64,000 nt of DNA, taken from an uncultured Poribacteria bacterium. GTDB lineage: Bacteria > Poribacteria > WGA-4E > WGA-3G. Every line of letters starts with the position of its first letter. Within the stretch, counting starts at the first letter, position 1. Of this stretch, positions 60,384 through 64,000 are shown in pieces. The stretch lies in contig OY282383.1 of the NCBI GenBank assembly GCA_958295855.1, positions 4,134,481 to 4,198,480 of the forward strand, written 5' to 3'. Made by a program: the position numbers and the translations under genes. The notes below the pieces were generated by a model, which did not search any database, was not told the DNA's origin, and was given only the letters and a program-made list of their open reading frames with translations.

Positions 60384-60410
60384 GTAGGCGCGCTTTCCAA
60401 ACGCGCCTAC
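60384..60410. repeat. 27-nt palindrome after mutL (possible terminator)
   Basis: GTAGGCGCGCTTTCCAAACG CGCCTAC is a perfect-arm hairpin 18 bp after the mutL stop, preceded by CTTCCCTT. It is a variant of the 16709 and 28713 palindromes. Confidence 0.8.
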
Positions 60411-60591
60411 GGGTACCGAAGCATTTCCATCGCCGCGATGTCACGCAGATGATTGAAAATGCCAATGTTGAGTTCACAACTGCAGCATAAAGGGGTCACA
60501 GGGAGAGCATAACCCGGAATTCAACCCCGAAGTCTACCGCCCTCACGTCCCGAAATTCGAAAACGAATAGGCACTGCCCCGCGCCCCACTA

Positions 60592-60648
60592 TGCAAATTT
60601 TTGCAGAGTTAACTATGCAAATTTTTGCATACTGCGCAAATTTTTGCA
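60592..60648 (+). promoter_or_regulatory. Three copies of an AT-rich palindrome TGCAAATTTTTGCA
   Basis: Copies lie at 60592-60605 and 60616-60629, with a third, CGCAAATTTTTGCA, at 60635-60648. Start-to-start spacings are 24 and 19 bp. They lie about 45-100 bp upstream of the sigma-54-like promoter and look like binding sites for an activator or repressor. No gene is seen elsewhere in the 423-bp region 60366-60788. Confidence 0.65.
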
Positions 60649-60692
60649 TAGTTGGAAAATGCCGCTATCCCATAACAGTGGGATTTCTTACA

Positions 60693-60709
60693 TTGGCACG
60701 ATAATTGCA
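60693..60709 (+). promoter_or_regulatory. Sigma-54 (RpoN) -24/-12 promoter
   Basis: TTGGCACGATAATTGCA matches the TGGCACG-N4-TTGCA consensus exactly. The GG at 60695-60696 and GC at 60707-60708 are spaced by 10 nt. It lies 80 bp before the lipoprotein gene at 60789. Confidence 0.8.
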
Positions 60710-60788
60710 CTTACGTCAAGTGAAACGGAAGCGGCGCATTCATGCAGCGGCGTTTTACGATTTTGAAATTAGAGGAGGATACCTATTT

Positions 60789-61157
60789 ATGAAGCATGTA
60801 CTGTTTTTTCTCAACCTTTCTTTGACGTTGTTATTTGTCCTGAGCGGGTGCCTCTCTGTGCCATCAGAACGAGAGCAAGAGCAGCACACTACGACTGTCA
60901 CTGTGACAAAGAAACCTGTCATAAGTCGAGGACAAGGGGTGGCCACAAGAAAGGTACCTTGGACAAAAGAGGTTCCTGTCGAAAAAGTAAATCCTGAAAC
61001 GGGTATCAAAGAGTGGACGACAATCACTCTCAAAGGAGAGAACACCGTTCTTTACTCATACACGTGGTATAGGGTTGATGGCGTCGAGGTTACCTCTTCA
61101 CATTATCCCGATGCCTGGTATCATCGTTTCTTAAAAGATTCACCGGAAACACCATAG
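60789..61157 (+). CDS. Small lipoprotein of unknown function (122 aa)
   Basis: A 122-residue lipoprotein. MKHVLFFLNLSLTLLFVLSG then CLS forms a lipobox with cysteine at about 21. The mature part has threonine- and valine-rich strands TTTVTVTKKPVISRGQGVAT and a polar end, with no recognised domain. GAGGAGG precedes the ATG at 60789. The upstream frame to 60705 is not supported. A sigma-54-like promoter 80 bp upstream and the next gene 11 bp downstream suggest a two-gene operon induced by an RpoN-dependent signal. Confidence 0.75.
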   Translation: MKHVLFFLNLSLTLLFVLSGCLSVPSEREQEQHTTTVTVTKKPVISRGQGVATRKVPWTKEVPVEKVNPETGIKEWTTITLKGENTVLYSYTWYRVDGVEVTSSHYPDAWYHRFLKDSPETP

Positions 61158-61168
61158 GAGATAATCAC

Positions 61169-62437
61169 ATGAAATTCTCAAAGCAGAAAAAAGAGAAGAT
61201 GTTCATGTTTTTAGGTGGCATTGTATTTATCCTTGTGGGCGCTTTTTCTTTCCGCTATTACTATGCCCATAACATCTCGCATCCGACACCTCTGCCATCA
61301 CAAACATTCTCGGACGAGCATCCACATCCACATCCACATCCACACGCCGATAATCCTTCTACCTCCGTGCCAAAGGATAATAGAGAGGTGTCCGGCTCGG
61401 AGGAAAAGGGCAAGGAAGCCGCCGAACCAAACGGCACCACAGTGGAAAACGAGAAATCAGTTGAAGAAAAACCCAAACGGAGGAAGTTAGGGGAAAAGGG
61501 AATGCACGCCGCTTACCAACCCGCGCTTCAGTTGAAAGATTCAGACCCCGGACTTGCTATTGAGAAGATGCACGACATCGCAAAAGAACTCGGAGATGGC
61601 GACCCAGAGTTGACAGAGTACTTTCATCTCGAAGGCCACATCCGATTCAACGAGCTTCCGGATAGAAACCAAAGTTATTTATCCATAGCAGATGGCGTTC
61701 GTTATCTAGAACTAAAGGAGAAATTTTTCGGGTTAAACGAGGCACAGGAAAAAAACCTACACGAAGGGCGAGAGGGGCTCAGGTGGAACCGGGAAGGAAA
61801 AGAAGTCGTCCGACAGATCGAGCCCATCATATTCATCCGTAAGTGGATGAAAGAAAATGCCCCAGCGGAATGGGATCTTGTGGACACACGATACACCGAG
61901 TTGGTACATGAAGGGGTGCCCGCCGCTCCCCTCTCTGAGAATTTCCCGACGATCCCCGAGCGCGTAGATGCGCATTATAAAAATTTCTTAGAATCCCTAG
62001 AACAACTCCCGGACAACTCCGTAACCCTCTCCACGCTGTATGAAAATTCGCATGAAGAGGCAAAGGACTCTCTCTACTCCGAACAGTCCGAAATACAGCC
62101 CGCACAACCCATCCCCGACGTTCCCCCGACACATACGTGGGAGACAACACATGAACCTCCTCCCCCCGTGGATGTACCCGGAGCGGAGAGACAGGTAGAT
62201 GCCGAGGAAGTCTCTCATAGGTTGTCGGCCACTGCACATTTACTTGGTGCCGAAGATGAAACAGATTTTCAGGAACGTCTAACAGGATCCTTGCGCGCGC
62301 AATTTCCACAGGAACGTTTAACACAGGCTTTAAAAACCTTACAGAAACACGGGCCTGTGGAAGGATTAAAACGGATTCAAGAGAACGATCCGGAAATTGC
62401 ATCGGAAATACAAAAAATGTCCCGAAATCAGCGTTAA
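61169..62437 (+). CDS. Membrane-anchored hypothetical protein with His-Pro-rich stretch (422 aa)
   Basis: Not recognised. An N-terminal membrane helix (FMFLGGIVFILVGAFSF) is followed by HPHPHPHPHADN at about residues 51-62, which may bind metal ions. A charged linker precedes a helical central part (GEKGMHAAYQPALQLKDSDP, EKMHDIAKELGDGDPEL) and a C-terminal region TGSLRAQFPQERLTQALKTL. There is no signal cleavage site. It follows the sigma-54 lipoprotein gene by 11 bp with an AGGAG-containing gap, so the two are co-transcribed. Confidence 0.65.
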   Translation: MKFSKQKKEKMFMFLGGIVFILVGAFSFRYYYAHNISHPTPLPSQTFSDEHPHPHPHPHADNPSTSVPKDNREVSGSEEKGKEAAEPNGTTVENEKSVEEKPKRRKLGEKGMHAAYQPALQLKDSDPGLAIEKMHDIAKELGDGDPELTEYFHLEGHIRFNELPDRNQSYLSIADGVRYLELKEKFFGLNEAQEKNLHEGREGLRWNREGKEVVRQIEPIIFIRKWMKENAPAEWDLVDTRYTELVHEGVPAAPLSENFPTIPERVDAHYKNFLESLEQLPDNSVTLSTLYENSHEEAKDSLYSEQSEIQPAQPIPDVPPTHTWETTHEPPPPVDVPGAERQVDAEEVSHRLSATAHLLGAEDETDFQERLTGSLRAQFPQERLTQALKTLQKHGPVEGLKRIQENDPEIASEIQKMSRNQR

Positions 62438-62502
62438 TCAACCGCTGCGTGTAGGACACCCAGAGATTCCTTCTTGAGCATATTTTGAACGTATCCTTTT
62501 CA

Positions 62503-64000
62503 GTGAGAAACAGACTCCCAGAACTGATACTCGTATTCGTTTTGCTGTCATCTTTCAGCCTAAAACTGAATCATCTTGGGCATCACCGTTTCGGGACCAT
62601 TGATGAATGTTGCCACGCACTCGTTGCGAAGAACCTTCTCAAGCACCCCTTTAAACCGACACTGATTGATGAGCCTTATATTTTTTACGCAGAGACGGGG
62701 TGGGGGGGCAACCATGTTTGGCTTCATAAACCGATACTTCCGCTATGGCAAGGTGCCCTGTCCTTCTTTTTTTGCGGGGTTTCCACGTTTGCTTTTCGGT
62801 TGCCGAGTGCGATCTTAAGCACCTTAGCCGTTTTGCTCACCTATCTGATAGGTGAGCAACTCTTCTCGCGCCGTGCTGCACTTATAGCCGCCTTTGCTCA
62901 GGCATTCTCATACTTCATCATGAATTTGGTGCAAGGTTACCAATTTTCAGATGCTGTTGACATTTCGTTACTGTTCTACTGTGAATTGGGCATGTATGGC
63001 GTTATCCGATTGGTAAAAACAGGCAAATGGCGTTTCGCATGGATGGCCGGTATCGGACAAGGGCTTGCATTTCTCTCTAAAACATATCCCGCGTTCATTA
63101 TTACAGGTGTAGCCCTCGCTGCCTTGCTGTCCCCTAGACTTTTGTTAGCAAAAAAGGGGGAGTGTCGACTTCACTGGTTTCATTTACTAGCGATATTAGG
63201 TATTACAGGAGTTGTCGCGGGGCCTTGGAAGCTCTATACCGCAATACAGTTTCCAATAGAGTTCAAAATAGAACATGACTATATTTTTAGGCATCTGACA
63301 GAGAATATTGAGTTCTGGGGTGCACCTTGGCACAGGGTGTTAATTTACACGGATCGGATATTCGACTGCTTCTTTATACCCGTGGCTGTAGCCGTGTGTG
63401 GGGGTGTTACCCGTCTATTCCGAGAAAAACACATGGGACGCACACTTCTGTATGCTTGGGGCATCGGCGTTCTGGTTCCTTTTCTGCTTGCCACGACAAA
63501 AACACCCAGTGCCACGCTTATTAAAGTGCCCGCTTTTTACCTGATATTCGGTGATTTCGTTGTACGAACAGTCCAGCGAAAAGCTGAAGATACGCGTGTG
63601 CATCGATGGTTTAGAAAAGGGTGGCTCGTTACACTCTGCTTTTTTAGCCTCATGACGATATACATGGCATACGACTCAACTGCTAGGAATGCGGACACGA
63701 AAACGTTGTTGGAAACCGCTACTTTTGCGGAGAAACATCTCCCGCCCAACGCTGTGCTCCTTGTTGAGATTAATGGGAAAAACCCTGCGGACCATTGCGA
63801 TGCACACTACCTCATGTTCCTCACCCCCTTCACTGCACACGCCTATTACTCAGAACATGCCTACAAAGCAATGAGCCGCCAGGTGGAAAAAAACGGAGGA
63901 GTCCCCTATGTTGTCACCGAGAGCGAACTCCCGCTTCCTGTCCTTTTCAAAAGCGAAAAGGATAAACGAAAGTTGTATGCACTGCTACATACGCCTATAG
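62503..64000 (+). CDS. Glycosyltransferase family 39/ArnT-like membrane protein, partial
   Basis: An open frame of about 499 codons to the window edge with about ten hydrophobic segments. ELILVFVLLSSFSLKLNHLG is the first helix. TIDECCHALVAKNLLKH is the conserved acidic loop (D-E then H) where PMT/ArnT enzymes hold their catalytic aspartate. LPLWQGALSFFFCGVSTFAF RLPSAI fits the second helix pair, and GLAFLSKTYPAFI is a typical later helix. Starts are GTG at 62503 or TTG at 62485, with no strong ribosome site. It would transfer a sugar from a polyprenyl-phosphate donor to lipid or protein. The 3' end lies beyond the window. Confidence 0.75.
   Translation, partial: MRNRLPELILVFVLLSSFSLKLNHLGHHRFGTIDECCHALVAKNLLKHPFKPTLIDEPYIFYAETGWGGNHVWLHKPILPLWQGALSFFFCGVSTFAFRLPSAILSTLAVLLTYLIGEQLFSRRAALIAAFAQAFSYFIMNLVQGYQFSDAVDISLLFYCELGMYGVIRLVKTGKWRFAWMAGIGQGLAFLSKTYPAFIITGVALAALLSPRLLLAKKGECRLHWFHLLAILGITGVVAGPWKLYTAIQFPIEFKIEHDYIFRHLTENIEFWGAPWHRVLIYTDRIFDCFFIPVAVAVCGGVTRLFREKHMGRTLLYAWGIGVLVPFLLATTKTPSATLIKVPAFYLIFGDFVVRTVQRKAEDTRVHRWFRKGWLVTLCFFSLMTIYMAYDSTARNADTKTLLETATFAEKHLPPNAVLLVEINGKNPADHCDAHYLMFLTPFTAHAYYSEHAYKAMSRQVEKNGGVPYVVTESELPLPVLFKSEKDKRKLYALLHTPI

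Noticed and set aside
1..64000. tRNA, rRNA, riboswitch or Sec tRNA (selC)
   Set aside because: I found no convincing structure or conserved sequence for any of these by eye. An Infernal or tRNAscan run would be decisive.

Overview
The window looks like a chromosomal piece of an uncultivated bacterium of moderate GC. No rRNA or tRNA gene was found, so the placement rests on gene content only. The mix of a DUF1501 / DUF1549-DUF1553 / PPC-domain operon, two sulfatases, a phytanoyl-CoA dioxygenase beside a Gfo/Idh oxidoreductase, a mandelate-racemase-type enolase, Uma2 endonucleases, XisH/XisI and many small palindromic intergenic repeats is what I would expect from Candidatus Poribacteria or a similar PVC-neighbouring marine lineage. 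That is an inference.

Layout. (a) 1-7.2 kb, minus strand: a defence-type operon of an SNF2 helicase with a DUF3883-like tail, XisH, XisI, a DUF1156/COG1743 DNA methylase and the start of a DUF499 ATPase, followed by about 0.95 kb of repeats. (b) 8.2-14 kb: housekeeping genes (Maf, a KduI/IolB-like cupin, YajC, QueA, RuvB, RuvA, YebC). (c) 14-19.7 kb: a zinc-ribbon protein, a PAP2-like membrane protein, a tandem-domain peroxiredoxin read through two in-frame UGA codons, PhyH and Gfo/Idh, then a frameshifted DUF6414-like remnant with small membrane proteins. (d) 19.7-26 kb: a one-piece restriction-modification enzyme and a methylase/endonuclease pair. (e) 26-38 kb, minus strand: the PPC, DUF1501 and DUF1549/1553 genes, a secreted protein, an orphan methylase, a sulfatase, a coiled-coil membrane protein, and a cytochrome/WD40 protein whose frame continues through a UGA into an HMA metal-binding domain. 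(f) 38-46 kb, plus strand: YceI, a heptad-repeat protein, a multi-pass membrane protein, a 1337-residue Ycf48-like lipoprotein and two Uma2 paralogues. (g) 46-53.5 kb: a recombination scar of methylase fragments and hairpin repeats around a VWA protein, a second sulfatase and an enolase, then a TnpB element splitting an aspartic-protease gene. (h) 53.5-64 kb: LysA, an esterase, a fused dipeptide-type ABC ATPase, MutL, and a lipoprotein cluster behind a near-perfect sigma-54 promoter, ending in a partial glycosyltransferase.

The most striking observation is probable selenocysteine use in two unrelated genes. At 16540-15530 two consecutive peroxiredoxin domains each carry UGA at the peroxidatic cysteine. 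At 38152-36554 UGA replaces the first cysteine of the GMTCxxC motif of an HMA domain. In all three cases a hairpin suited to a bacterial SECIS lies just downstream. An ordinary annotation would report these genes as truncated ORFs. The selenium machinery (selA, selB, selC, selD) is not in the window.

Other points of interest are the XisHI pair placed inside the methylase/ATPase/helicase operon, the dispersed 27-nt palindromes (one related pair sits inside the ABC ATPase coding sequence), 70-bp direct repeats flanking the enolase gene, and gene-conversion-like mosaicism of the Uma2 pair.
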